Origin: Synaphobranchus kaupii
Taxonomy: Eukaryota > Chordata > Actinopteri > Anguilliformes > Synaphobranchidae
Assembly (NCBI GenBank): GCA_029718625.1
Contig: CM056387.1
Location: 37,701,356-37,765,355, forward strand
Reading direction: 5' to 3'
DNA: 64,000 nt
The notes beneath the pieces were generated by a model. It saw nothing but the letters and a program-made list of their open reading frames with translations, had not been told where the DNA came from and did no database searches. The translations under genes were made by a program, and so were the position numbers. Below, in pieces: positions 1-12,700 of this stretch; within the stretch, counting starts at the first letter, position 1, and each line of letters begins with the position of its first letter.

Positions 1-669
1 AACCTAGATTACAATATGCAGGTCTTCCATAAGGGGGGTCACTTCATAGCAGTGTGGACAAAGAAAAGAAATGATTGGTAATCCAACAACATTGAAGCAG
101 AGATTGATGAGGAACTATAGTTGGCAATCAAATGTAAGTGGAATTAAGCCAAGGGGACCATAATAATGTATTAGTTGCTAGTAATAGTTGCTATCCAGCT
201 AGCTAGCTAACTAGATATAACTGATGAGGTTTGTCAGGGCTTATCATGTGTAATTATTATTACACGTGTGGAGGTGAGACAGGATTTACTTCTTCGCTGT
301 AAGCATTTGCCTGTCGGAATCAAGTTGGCTCAATGATGATGGTAATGTTAATAGGAAATTATGATATATCATACCTAGCTTTGTATTACAGCCTTTCCAT
401 GGAACTACAAGCTTTTGTGTTTGAAACAACTGATACATCCCTGCCAATAGAAAAAAGGTTTTCTTTAATTTGAACTTTTGTTTACTTGGTCATTTGCTAC
501 TATTGGTATGTATTTTTGTTCTTCAGAATTCCCAAATTGTGCTGGTCCTGAAACAGCGGTTATGTTATTTTGTTGTACTACTAAAGCAAACCATAATAAT
601 GGATTAATCTGTGGCATGGTGCTAGATAAACTGGTTTTCCATTCTAATTTGATCATTTGTGTTTCCCAG

Positions 670-765
670 CATTCTCTAACACAGAGTGTGAATGGAAATG
701 GACAAGCTTCGTCTGTGATGAGCCAGACCTCCAGTCCCCCAAAGAGCCCTGAGCCAACTCCTCAG
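670..765 (+). CDS. pof1b: pof1b candidate exon (first visible)
   Basis: Acceptor TTTCCCAG ends at 669 and donor CAG|GTGATG starts at 766. The 96-nt exon reads in phase 0 as a Ser/Pro/Gln-rich linker (HSLTQSVNGNGQASS, then SSPPKSPEPTPQ). It joins the next exon in phase 0. Low-complexity linkers of this kind are poorly conserved in POF1B, so assignment rests on splice signals, strand, phase and position only; it could belong to an unrelated upstream gene. Confidence 0.55.
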
Positions 766-3700
766 GTGATGAGCCAGTACCACACACCTGCACAGCACAA
801 ACTCACACACACTGTGTAAGCTTATATAACCACACTGGCAAACCTGTACACGCACGCGCACCATAGAGTTCAATAGGAAAATGAGTCAGGAGAAACAACC
901 CTTAAAGTGATCCATCCATATCTACTGCATATCTGGCAGCAGATTGATGGTTTGAGGCTTGTTTGATACCTCAGACCCTTGATGACTTAGAGCCATTTAG
1001 CCAACCATGGGTTTCATACTATTCCAGTGTAATTTACAAATGCAGAGAGGTTATAGTATTGCTTGTAAGAGAGCCTGAAAATAAGATGTGGAGTAGCTAC
1101 AGAGCCAAAACAACAAAAATTGTGTCACTGTCCAAATACTTGTGGTCTGCACTGTGTATATATATACGTATATATATATATGTATATCTCTGAAATAACT
1201 GAAGTAAATGCTGATTTTCGACACACTATTCTAATTTCTTGAAATACTGTTTTGGGAGTTTTCTGGAGCTGTAAGCCAAAATTATGAAAAATGAAACAAA
1301 TAAAGGCTAGAAATATTTCACTTTGTGTGTAATGAATCTATAATCTATGAAAGTTTCACTTTTTGAATGGAATTATGGAAAAAAAACAACTTTTCCATGA
1401 TAATCTAATTTTTTGGAAAGGATCTGTATATATAGACAGACAGACACACACACTCACAGTGGCAGAAGTGCTTATGACTGCTATCGCCGTTTTTTCTGCT
1501 TCTCTTGCCACCTGGACACATTTTGGAGGGAACAGCACTGAGGAAAACTAGTGGAACAAGTTATATAATCTCCTGAGGAGTGATTCTGTGCCTATCAAAT
1601 GGGGAACCACACCCTTGTGAGTTGCAATTCTTGATAGAGAGGCTTGAGAAAGAGTCCAAGTGTGAGATCCCACTCAAAATAATGATAATGGCACAAATAT
1701 AAAGCAGTCAGCCGGCCTGTTTTATCTTTGTTTTTTCTCTGTGCTGTAATACCTGCAGCTATGTTCAGCCACACCTGGGCATTCTTAAACCGTGATGAAC
1801 GTGGTCTACAGGATGGCAAAGATAGCTCCTTTAAAGAGCTTGAGGCAAAGATGCCATTTATTTTGCTCTGTAGTAAACCATGAAAGAAACACAAGCTGCC
1901 ATTTCAATTATTCAAATGAATGGAAGGAAATGTGAGTCTTTTCAAAAAAGTAGGCTTGGCTAAAGCAGGCTAGCTGATCTTGTTCATGCATACACAAGAA
2001 AACAACTGGGATAGAGCAGATGAACGTGGAGCGTGTGATATGTTTGTTTCCGTTCAAGTTGATTTGCCTGGACTGTGTGGCCCTTGATTAAATGTGTTAT
2101 TTTTTTCGTTCGGATTAAAGTTTAATGGGCTATGATGGAGATCATTATCATGCTGAAACAACAGACTTCAGAGGGTTTTTTTGTCAGGCCATTCATATGT
2201 TGTCTTTGTAGCCTACAGCGTAACATGTTTCAAAGGCTCTTTGGACCACTGAGTCATTATATTATTATCAGTTTTGAGCTTGTGTTGTGGCACATGTGGT
2301 CTGTGTGAGCAGATGCATTTGGCACTGCTTTTGTAGTCATTTTCATGTCTGATTAACTATAATACTTTAAAGGCAGACTAGTATCGCAGAGTTTTTGGTC
2401 CCTTCAAACAAGTGCATGTGGTTGTTGCATTACTTCCAGGAAGAGTGGGTTGAGGGAATGGGAAACTAGTAAATCTCTCTGTCATTTGACTCCTCCTTTT
2501 ACCTCCTAGCTTAGTATTTTAATAATACTTTGGTAATTGTCAGTACTGAGGAGGTACTTGCTCTTAATGCAGTGATGTTCCCCACAGACTCCACAGTCCA
2601 GGGCTGTGACCGAATATGATCCCTTCACCCCGTTGAGGGCGCATATTTGAGTCAACTTCATCAATATGTTTTTTAGTGGGCGACTTTTTTTCACAAATGG
2701 GGGCATTTAAAATCCCAGGATGAAACCCTTATTTTCAGCGTTTCGTTGAGGGGATTCAGGAGCTCGTCCGACAATTTCAGGAAGTAAACCGGAAGTAAAA
2801 ACTACAACTTGTAGTACAAGAGCGGGACATATTACTCTCTTTTTATTTTTGGTAATTCTATCTTCATTCATAGTCTACACTTTGTAACCATTGTCATATG
2901 TAAACTGATTGATATTCTCAGTGAAAAATATATATTATGAACTACTTCCTCACTAGTTTGGAAAGAGTTTTGCAGGATGTCTTGTGCACACTGCTTGCAA
3001 AGTGAGGGGAGAGAGCACATAGTAAACAGGGGTCTGAGTGGACAGGGGGCAGGGAACAGGGATCATATTTGGTCATGGCCCAGGTTAATTACTAACCTTG
3101 CAAGTGATGACTGTGGCCATTATCCCACTGGGTAATGTGTATCATGCTCAGTGAATGCACGTTTCTATTTGGCATGCTATTTCTCGCCTAATCTCAGAAT
3201 GGCGCCCCCTCTGGTCGATTGCGCATCAGTGATTAAAGGAAGCTGCGGCTGTAGTTACCGGTGCAGTAGTCTCGCGGAGGCCAGACTTTGTGATGAACAC
3301 AAAGTCTGGTCCATAGACTTGCTTAACGTGGTAAAGAGCCGCCCACTTTGACAAGATGGCGCATTTGATTGACATGCAAGATAACCAACCACAGACCGTC
3401 TATGTTCCGTGACGTATTGAGGCGCTACAGAGGGCGGTCGATTCGGAAACAGCGCTACAAGAACACCAGACCCGCATGAAACAAATGTGATGTACTAAAA
3501 TGGCACGGCGATCTCCATTAAAACAGTCTATCACACCGAAGAAAGATACAGAACCTGACCTGACCGGACCTTTTTAGACATCTTTGTAAACATTACTGTA
3601 AACTAATATTAAAACCAAATGTTCACACTAGCAAGCCTACATGCAGAGCACAGAACTGGTCGTTTTATCCGTTTGCCCTGTAATTAACAATTTAGGCTAA

Positions 3701-6700
3701 CGAGTAACGTTAGCTGGCTAGCTGACTAAAACATTGTAACATTATTCAAGACTGTTTCCATTGTAGTTGAAATAAGAAAATTATATCTTGCCATTGCACT
3801 ACGGTGTGCACTTCATCAACTGCCATTCCGATGAGGCGTTCCAGATAAACTGCTGTTTGTAGCACGTCTCTCCATTTCTTGGTGCCCACAAGTAATTTGG
3901 GTGATCCAAACACTATGTTGAATGGCCCTGCTGCGATTTCTACATCGGTGGCCTCACTCTTCCCAACACATGCCACAGACAACCCTTTGCCTGTCAGGTA
4001 CTTAACCTGATCTTCCATCATTGATGTAAGGGGGCAGGCGAATAACAAAATAGGTTGAGTTAGGAAGCCTGTATTGTGTTTGCAAAGGGTCGGCCATGCT
4101 TGAAATATAAGGCTTTTCACGTATCCTGTCGGCAAACATGCGAGTATATCTCGTTTATTAATTATCTGCCTCAAAACAAACTCTTGAATATCTTTCAGAG
4201 ATGGAATGTCGTGAACTTCCAAAACTTTATTCAATCCAGCGTTAAGCTCTTGCTCCGAAACACTCATTGTTCTTGATGGATTCGCACCGGAAATACACAC
4301 ACACTCCTGTGATTGACAGTGCTACTAGCCAATGAGTGCCAACTGTGAGTTTTCTCACAGTCCTGTCCAGCTTATGCAAGCCTATGCATCAGACGCTGCG
4401 TACAAAGTGCGTCAAAGCGGCTGAGGCTGACGCCCGGAACCCACCAGACGCTCCAAGCGCACAGACGCTTATTGCGTGCGCAGATTTGAGCAGAACTGAA
4501 CCCACCAGACGCACAAAGGCACAAACGCTTTTATCGCTTTTTCGGAGCGCATTCCGTGAACGACAGAGATGCGCTATACAAACAAACAGTCTACATTCCG
4601 GATTTGTGAGCTTCGCTTAATAATGGATAAGTAAATACTGCTATTACATATGTCTTACTGCTTGACAGGTTAATTAAAATGAAAACTTGCATACTGTCAA
4701 TATATTAGTACATGGGAAAATAGCTACACATGAATCAGACTAACAAACAAGTCTTCATTGGCTGGCAGCAAATGGCCTACTTTTGATTTTTACTTTGTAG
4801 CCTATAGCTAATGTAATTATGTCATTATAACGAAATCAGTTGAGTGATCACCTTATCTCGCAATATTAGTATTGTTTCAGTACGAGTTGTAAACTGAGGA
4901 AGGCAATTATGGTTTACCTCTTGCTCCGAATGTTCTAAACATTTAATTATAGCAGAATTAGCAGCTATTTTGATTCTGTAGTACCTTAAATCGATACAGT
5001 GATATCAGTATAATAAAAACAAAAGTAAGCATAGTCTTAATTCATTGAACAAATATATATAAATTTGTATACTATAATAAAGAAAAAGCATTATAAAAAC
5101 GGGACTGGTTATATGCAAAATGTATGACTTGATTTAACTTCATTCATCCCACAATGGTGATTGTCTCTGTTCCCTTTTTCATTAGGGCCTATATTAAAAT
5201 ATAATATGTATTAAAATAATTAATAACAATAGCAAAACTATTAGTAGGTTGAAAAACATTAATACGTAGTGATATGATGCAGATATTGAGCATATACAAT
5301 GTATTTCTATAAGATTGCGCATGCGGACGACCAGAAAATTCCGCCCAGAGCGGAAAAATCAGCTCCACGTACGCGAGCCGTCCGCCCGCCAGCCGTGCGT
5401 GCGTGGCCGGTGAGAACCGCGGCAATTCGTTAACATGGGAGCCGAAGTGAAGCGCAACAGTGCGCGTGTGCTTGAGCTTGAGCTTGCGCATCTGGTGGGT
5501 TCTGGGCGTGAGACTACCGGTGCAGTAAGTGCACAGGACCTGGAGGCTGGACGCATGCATTTCTGAGGTTGTGTGTGTGCGAGTGTAATGCGTTAACGTT
5601 GTTAATGACTGTAATGTTGGTGATGATTGTAATGTTGTTCATTTAGCGTGTGCTGGTTGTGTGCCCTCTGGATTTGATGAAGAACATTGGGCCCTGCCAT
5701 CTCAGTTGCGCATTCCGAATGGGGGGAGAAAATGAAAACAGAATAGTTGTTAAAAAAACACTGTAAGTGTGAAATGGCTGAGTTGAGTTGTTAAAAAAAC
5801 ACTGTAAGTGTGAAATGGCTGAGTTGAGTTGTTAAAAAAAAACACTAAGTGTGAAAGGGCTGAGTTGCAGCCCTATTCTGTCTTCCACAAAATACATTAT
5901 TTAGCCAGGGTCAGTGGTGTGAGTTAATGAATTGTTCCAGAGCACCCTAAGCTCATTACATGGCAACTTTTAAACCATTACATAGCGGCAAGGGCGATGT
6001 TTCATGTGAAAACAGCTGAGCCCGAGTTTCTGCCTGCTTTGTGATACAGTGCAGGAACAGATGACACTGTTCAAAAACAACAAAATAATTGGAAGATTTG
6101 GAAATTGAGGCATCCTCTGAGTTTAAATTCTGTCGGTTTGAAAGGCTGTTGCCGTACGTGCAGAGAAGCAGAGTGTGCAGAGAGGTAAAGGCTCTTTCCC
6201 TCGCCCTTTTGGAGGATTTATCTTATGGGCCTCTGCAGTTAAACATGTTCTAATGTGTATCTGACCATTCAGGGCTGAGGTGAAGGAGAGTATTATAAGC
6301 CAGGCTGTTCTAAGGGGCTTAGACTATGCTATGGATCTTAGACTATTCTATGGATCTTAGACTGTGCCATGGAGCTTTGACTATTCTATGGATCTTAGAC
6401 TGTGCCATGGAGCTTAGACTATTCCATGGATCTTAGACTGTGCCATGGAGCTTAGACTATTCCATGGAGCTTAGACTGTGCCATGGAGCTTAGACTGTGC
6501 CATGGAGCTTAGACTGTGCCATGGGGCTTAGACTATTTCATGGAGCTTAGATGTTGCCATGGGGCTTAGACTGTGCCATGGAACTTAGACTGTGCCATGG
6601 GGCTTAGAATATGCCATGGAGCTTAGACTATGCCATGGGGCTTAGATTGTACCATGGAGTTTAGACTGTGCCATGGAGCTTAGACTATGCCATGGAGTTT

Positions 6701-9700
6701 AGACTGTGCCATGAAGCTTAGACTGTGCCATGGAGCTTAGACTGTGCCATGAAGCTTAGACTGTGCCATGGAGCTTAGACTGTGCCATGGAGCTTAGACT
6801 ATGCCATGGAGTTTAGACTGTGATTTACACAAGCGGGGCTGTCATAGCTTTGTTCAATGATAACAAAAGTCCTAACATGGTGTGCTTTGTTTAGTCCTGA
6901 ATTACTGAACTGGATCTAAATCCAGGTATTGCAAAAAAACAAGATGTTTTAACATTATTTTTTCCTTTTATACCACCCATTATTGAAAGAAATTTGTTTT
7001 AGGACAAATCTGCATTCCTGGGAGTGAAAATCATAAGCCATACCTGTACAGATAAGCGTAACAGTTTTTAAAGACCGAGTGAAGTTGGGCACGGTTGGGT
7101 GTGGCGACACACCCAGGAATCAAATATCAAACGCTGTGTTCACGAGGTCCTGGCTTACCTCCAGGAAGGTGTCTTCACTCAGTGCTGCGTGCTTTTGGTG
7201 CATAGTTGGATTATGGATCTTTTAATGGTTCTTTCTGTCTTTGAGTTGCAAGGTTTATGCATTATAATCAGTCCTGGATCTATGCAGCTGTCAGTCACCT
7301 TTGTTTTTATGGACAACGGTCCCTTGTGGCACTTGCTGTGAGAATGAGAATGACAAGGACACTCCTTATTTGGATAGTTGGCCTTGAATGCAAATAGAAT
7401 GAGCTCACATTGCCCTTGTAGCAAATAGTCACCCACATTGTTTGTTGTTATGATGGTACCTTATTTCAGTTCTCACTTCTGACTTGCATTACCCCCCCCC
7501 CCCTTACCTTGTTCCCACGGAAATCAAAATTCCTGCCCTGCTTGGGGGTGTAATGGGCAAGGTGTTGGCTGGATAAAACAGCTTCTACACAAAACTGGGA
7601 ATGAGCATTCACTGACTCATTGCTCAGATTTCCGCTGCGTCTGATTGACCTGTATGTGGAGGTTGAATTTCTGCACATAGTCCTTATTCCTCCATTTATA
7701 TTAGTGATACAGTACTAAGAGTGTATACGCAGAATTCTCAAGATTTGCAATTAAATGCTAACAATGTGTTATGGCCGCTCTCTTGATTTTGCGATCCTTT
7801 CAAAAGCCGTCTCCTCTACATTAACAACGTAGCGTCTGTTTTGTTGTGACAAGTCCATGCAAGTGCGGTTTTGGGCGGTACACTTCTGTGGGCTGCAGTC
7901 CAATTTACTTTTATTATTTTTTTTGTACCGTGTTCTCAGTCTTAACTTGTTTTGAGGAAAGATAAAAACGTTTTTTTCCCCCCGCAAAAGTTTAATTTGC
8001 AAGGGGGGGGTCCCTGTTCCCTTTATTGTGAATTTGACCATTGAACTATTTCATCCTTGAACTTTTTGATCTTATCTGAATTGTATTTGTTTTGAAAATT
8101 CCCGTGTGGAACTGTCCTCCTGACGTAGTTCCAGCTCGCTGCTCCGTAGCTGAAACCGTGTGAAAGCTGACACCTGGCTCTCGTTTACTCCCGGTCAGCA
8201 CTGACACACCTCCACTGTTCCACTTGATGGTGATGCCTCCGGCCTAGATGTGCTGACCTCTTTTCCATTTCACTCTGGTGCTGACAAGCATTGATGCTAG
8301 AGGGGCCCGACCCTTCCGAGTCAAACAATGCCACAAACTAATAACATATTAGATTTATTTTTGGCAACGAGGAAAATGGGAAGTACATTATCAGAGCTCG
8401 TATTCTCATGTAATTTCCGACGTATTTTTGGGACCCGTTTTGTAAGGACAGTGGCATTCAAACGGATCACCATGTTGCAGTAGAGCAATGCATGTAAATG
8501 AGAGGGGGGGGAGGGAACTGATGTCATTAAAAATTCTGACACACGGTGCTCAACTGTGACTCTAGAATGAATAACCTGTTCATGTCAAATCAGTATTCAA
8601 ATTAAAATTTAATTAGATATGAGCTAGCTGAGAATGTTGTTTTGACTCCTAAAATTTCCACATAAAACTGTAGGGTACGTCTCACGCAAAGGTAAGTTAA
8701 GGAAAGTGCAAGTATTGCCACTATTTCAGGGTGTGCCCCAGTGATTAGTACAAATAACTTTCTGGCAGGCTTAAATCAGAAATCAGCAGTTGTGTTTGGA
8801 TAAGATACACAGATGTGTGTTTCACAAACTGTAGGCACAATTCCCTTGTGAAATCATAATGAACCATTTCCCGGTTTGTTATGAGTTCGCAGATACTACG
8901 TAGGCTCATCACCAGATCACTCACGCATCCCAGGGTTTTGAATGGGGTGGGATCATGATAAAATGAGACCCCTTTTTCCTAAATAGGTCCATGAGGTCAC
9001 AGTACAATTGCCTGCAGCCAAAATAAACTGAGTTGCGTTAATGAAAGAGTAGAGCTCTGTGAAAAGAGGCTGCTGGTAGATCAGAACTGCCTTAGCAGCA
9101 TTCCAGTGAAACTTAAGATCTCGATCTTAAAGTTTGACTGTCACTGTGTCCTCTGAAATGGTATGTTTATAATTAACAGGCTTTCACTTCCAGCAGTGTT
9201 ACATAAAACAAGAATGCTATTGCTTAATAATGAATAATTAACGTTTGTTATGCCCACCCGGCATACCATATCGACACGCCATATGTGTCATGAACAAAAC
9301 AGTGTCTTGTGAATGTTACTACAAACATTAAACTGATTAGATGCATACCTTTCAATGCAATTGGCCAAGTGAAGGTGTTTGTCTTTGCTGGAGCCGTTGT
9401 ACTCATCTGTAGCTGGTGGTAATTAATTGGAATGTGTAGAATCACTGCTCCCATACAGGGCACGTCTCAAGGAACAACCAAAACATCTGAACGGGATGCC
9501 GTTTTGTGTAGATTGGGATATGTTTAGATGAACTTACAAAACTGACGGTTAAGGTTTTTTTAAAGTTTTTTTTTAACGTTTTCTCATGAGTCTTAAGGTC
9601 AAGTTTTATTTAGCTCCAGTCCGATAATTTGCCATTCCTTCTTTGCTTTGGTTTGGCTTGTTTAATTGAGATCTTGCTATAGAGAGTCTGGGCTGTTGAG

Positions 9701-12700
9701 GGGTCTCCCAGACTGGGGTGCCCTGTGTCCCCCTGCACCTGCTGGAGCTCTCTCTCTCTCTTTCTCTCCGGCCTGTGAATTAGAGTCTGAATGACATGTT
9801 GACTTGTCTTTGGGTGTGGCTGGAGAGAGAGACGCACACAGGCTCTCATTTGCCTCCCTTGCGGAATGCAGTCCTGCTCGTCCGTCCCACTATCAGGGTG
9901 CCCAGTCCTGTCATGTTGTTTGAAAACAAGCTGCTGGATCAAAGTGTAAAAGTGTTGCAGTTTTACAGAGGATCGCTCGGTGAAGTCAATCTGAAAACCC
10001 CCTGTGATTGGCTGGAGACCCTGATGTTCACGTACCCTTTATTCACCCAATCAATTAATCCTGAAGTGTGCATGTCTTCCATTTCCCAACATATCCTTCA
10101 TCTATATATTTGTTGATGGTAATACAGTGCCACTCACCCGTATAATACACAGTGTACGGGTTAACTCAGCCTTTTAGAGCTGGTATGGCAGATTGTATGC
10201 CTTATAGAGCATTACTCCAGGTCAGTCGTAGCCCTGAACATTTTGTTTAACAAAGAGGGGAACTGGGTGTGGGAACGGCGCTGTAAATCGAGCTGTTGGT
10301 GGGCTTAAACTGAGCCGAGCAGAGACACTTGGGCAGTAGATGGACTCACTCTGACAGGATGCAGGGCAAAGTGGGGCCGTTCCAGGTGCACTCCTTTCAC
10401 CCCGGGCCCAGGTGAGCTGAATAGGAATCGACACGGCAGCCCTGCGCAAGTTTTTGTTAAATTTGTGTGCCTTCAGCAGCTGTCATCCATCTGATTGAAC
10501 GTTTAAAAACTCACAAGCTCTTCCCTACAGGACTGCCTACAGCAGTGCACCGGAATGTGACCAGCTTTTGCATAGTTCCACTGAGTCTGTTCTAGCAGTT
10601 GAACTTGAGATGACTTGGAAAAAATTCACGATGCACTTTATCGCAAACTATCAGAGATAGATGAGTATTAATAGGATGATGATAGGGTGATAATCCAGTT
10701 CTTGAAAGGTTTGACAATTGAAATGAGATTGCAAATAATATAATGTAGTAAGGACAAAACATATGTTAATAGTCTGCTCTCGAACTTGAGTATTTGCGTT
10801 CTGTTTTGCAAGCAGGATCTGATTTGAATCGGCATGATTCGCACTAATATTGTTAATGTGGCCTCTCCAAAACGAAATGTCTGTCCCTTTAAGTTCATGA
10901 ACAAATGCACGCAAAGTTAGTTGGCAGAAAAAAGGTTGTTGGTGTCATTTATGTAAATAAATAAAAAATTATACGCATAGATATTTTTTGGTCAGTACCT
11001 CTTGTGCAACAGATGAGGCACATTCTATACATATTCTAAACACATTCTATACAAAACAGACTATAGACGTCACTTTCAGCTAATGCCTGTCAATGAAAGA
11101 CCAGCGTATCTACACTCAGGCCCCAAGGCAGAGTAGCTCATTTGCTTGACCATTTGAGTAGGCTAATGGTGTGTGGGAAAATATCATATTTAGTGCTGTA
11201 GCTTATGCAGTGATTCGCATTCCTGTTCTCAGCTAAAATATTCTGTCCACAAAACAAAGGTAGTTTCTTAGAGCATGTTTTGACATGCAGGCAACTGAAG
11301 CCACATTCTAATGATAACTGATTATTATTACTTTAGCATTTCCTGAATGTGGCAGAGCGGTTCAGCTGTCACCTTGCTTTGCCCTTTATTTGCATGTACG
11401 CATTCACATACTCGCTATTCCAGGGCCTCGCCCTCTGCAAACACCATAAAATGAGACTGACGGACGGGTCTTTTGGAGAAAATTAGTTTTGCTGCACATG
11501 CCTTCAAGCGACAACTTGCACAAACCATTATGCTAAAGTGGGGGAAGCTGAAACGTGTCAGTGCACGCAATGCAGGGCGAGCTGGGCTTTAGTTCCACCT
11601 GACCATACACCTCCCTGCCACATGGGGGCAGCAGAGTATACTGCAGGGAACCCACACTTCTTAGTAAAATGGGATTTTGCTGATTTTTCAGCAGCACTAC
11701 CAGGGGTGCGTCCCAATATTCTTCACTCTTCACCTCCTTTCCTCCACTCGCCTCCTCCACTCATCTCCTACCCAGAAGTATGCAAAAACTGCCTGTTTCA
11801 AGTACAGGTAGTTGCATATACAGTATACATTGTACCTGACATTGCGGTTTGCGTTGAGACATTCATTAATATGTAATCAGCAACATTAGATTAGCTCAGA
11901 AAGGTCGGTTTCTGGGGCACAGAGAAGAGGAGGTGGTAGTGGAGGAAAGGAGGATGCATTTTTTGAGTATTGGGGATGCACCCCAGCTCTGTCCAGTCAG
12001 GAGCACATGCATTCTCCTTTTTAGTTGTGAGAAGAACAATGCAGGCTGACAACTCAACTGAAGAGCGTATCCACAACATATAAACACTGGTTTCAGCCAG
12101 TCCTACTGAGTATATTATGTTACATTATATAAATTTAGCAGGTATTTGACGGTATTACACAGAGCAGTCTACAATATAGGAGAAAAATAAGTGCATCCAA
12201 TTGAATAATGTAACGTGATATTAATGTCCCTTACAAAAATATATAGGCCTTCCGGCAAACTGTTGTGGCTAGCCTTTGGCATTGTTGCCGCAAGCTCACA
12301 TGCAAATTAGCTTTGTGGCAAACTACCCATTTCTATTGTTTGCTGCAAATTCATGGCAAACTATTGGTGAACAGTTTGCCACTAGTGGCAATACATATAA
12401 TTGTTTGCCAGCAGATTCCAACAGTGGCAAACTTCTGGCAAACTACTAGCCAACTATCGTTCACCAGAAGTCCACCACTACTAGCAAAGTCTGGCAACCC
12501 TCTGGCAACATTTTGTGGCAAACAATTTAGTTTTGTGCGGGGTGAGAAACCATGCCAGACCTCATGCCAGACCCAGACATTCCCATAAAGATGCAAAACC
12601 TTGTATTTAGTGTGGGTAGTATAGATAAGTACCTTTGTAATGGAGAATAATCCAGATACATTATAATGACTTAATGTGTAATTATGCAGTTCATTTAATA

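Noticed and set aside
2600..3095. Possible inverted repeat (GACCGAATATGATCCC versus GGGATCATATTTGGTC)
   Set aside because: Only about 16 bp with mismatches and no matching outer ends; not enough to call an element.
3151..3351. 66-residue + frame next to the hairpin
   Set aside because: Stops soon, no family feature, lies in a probable transposon relic.
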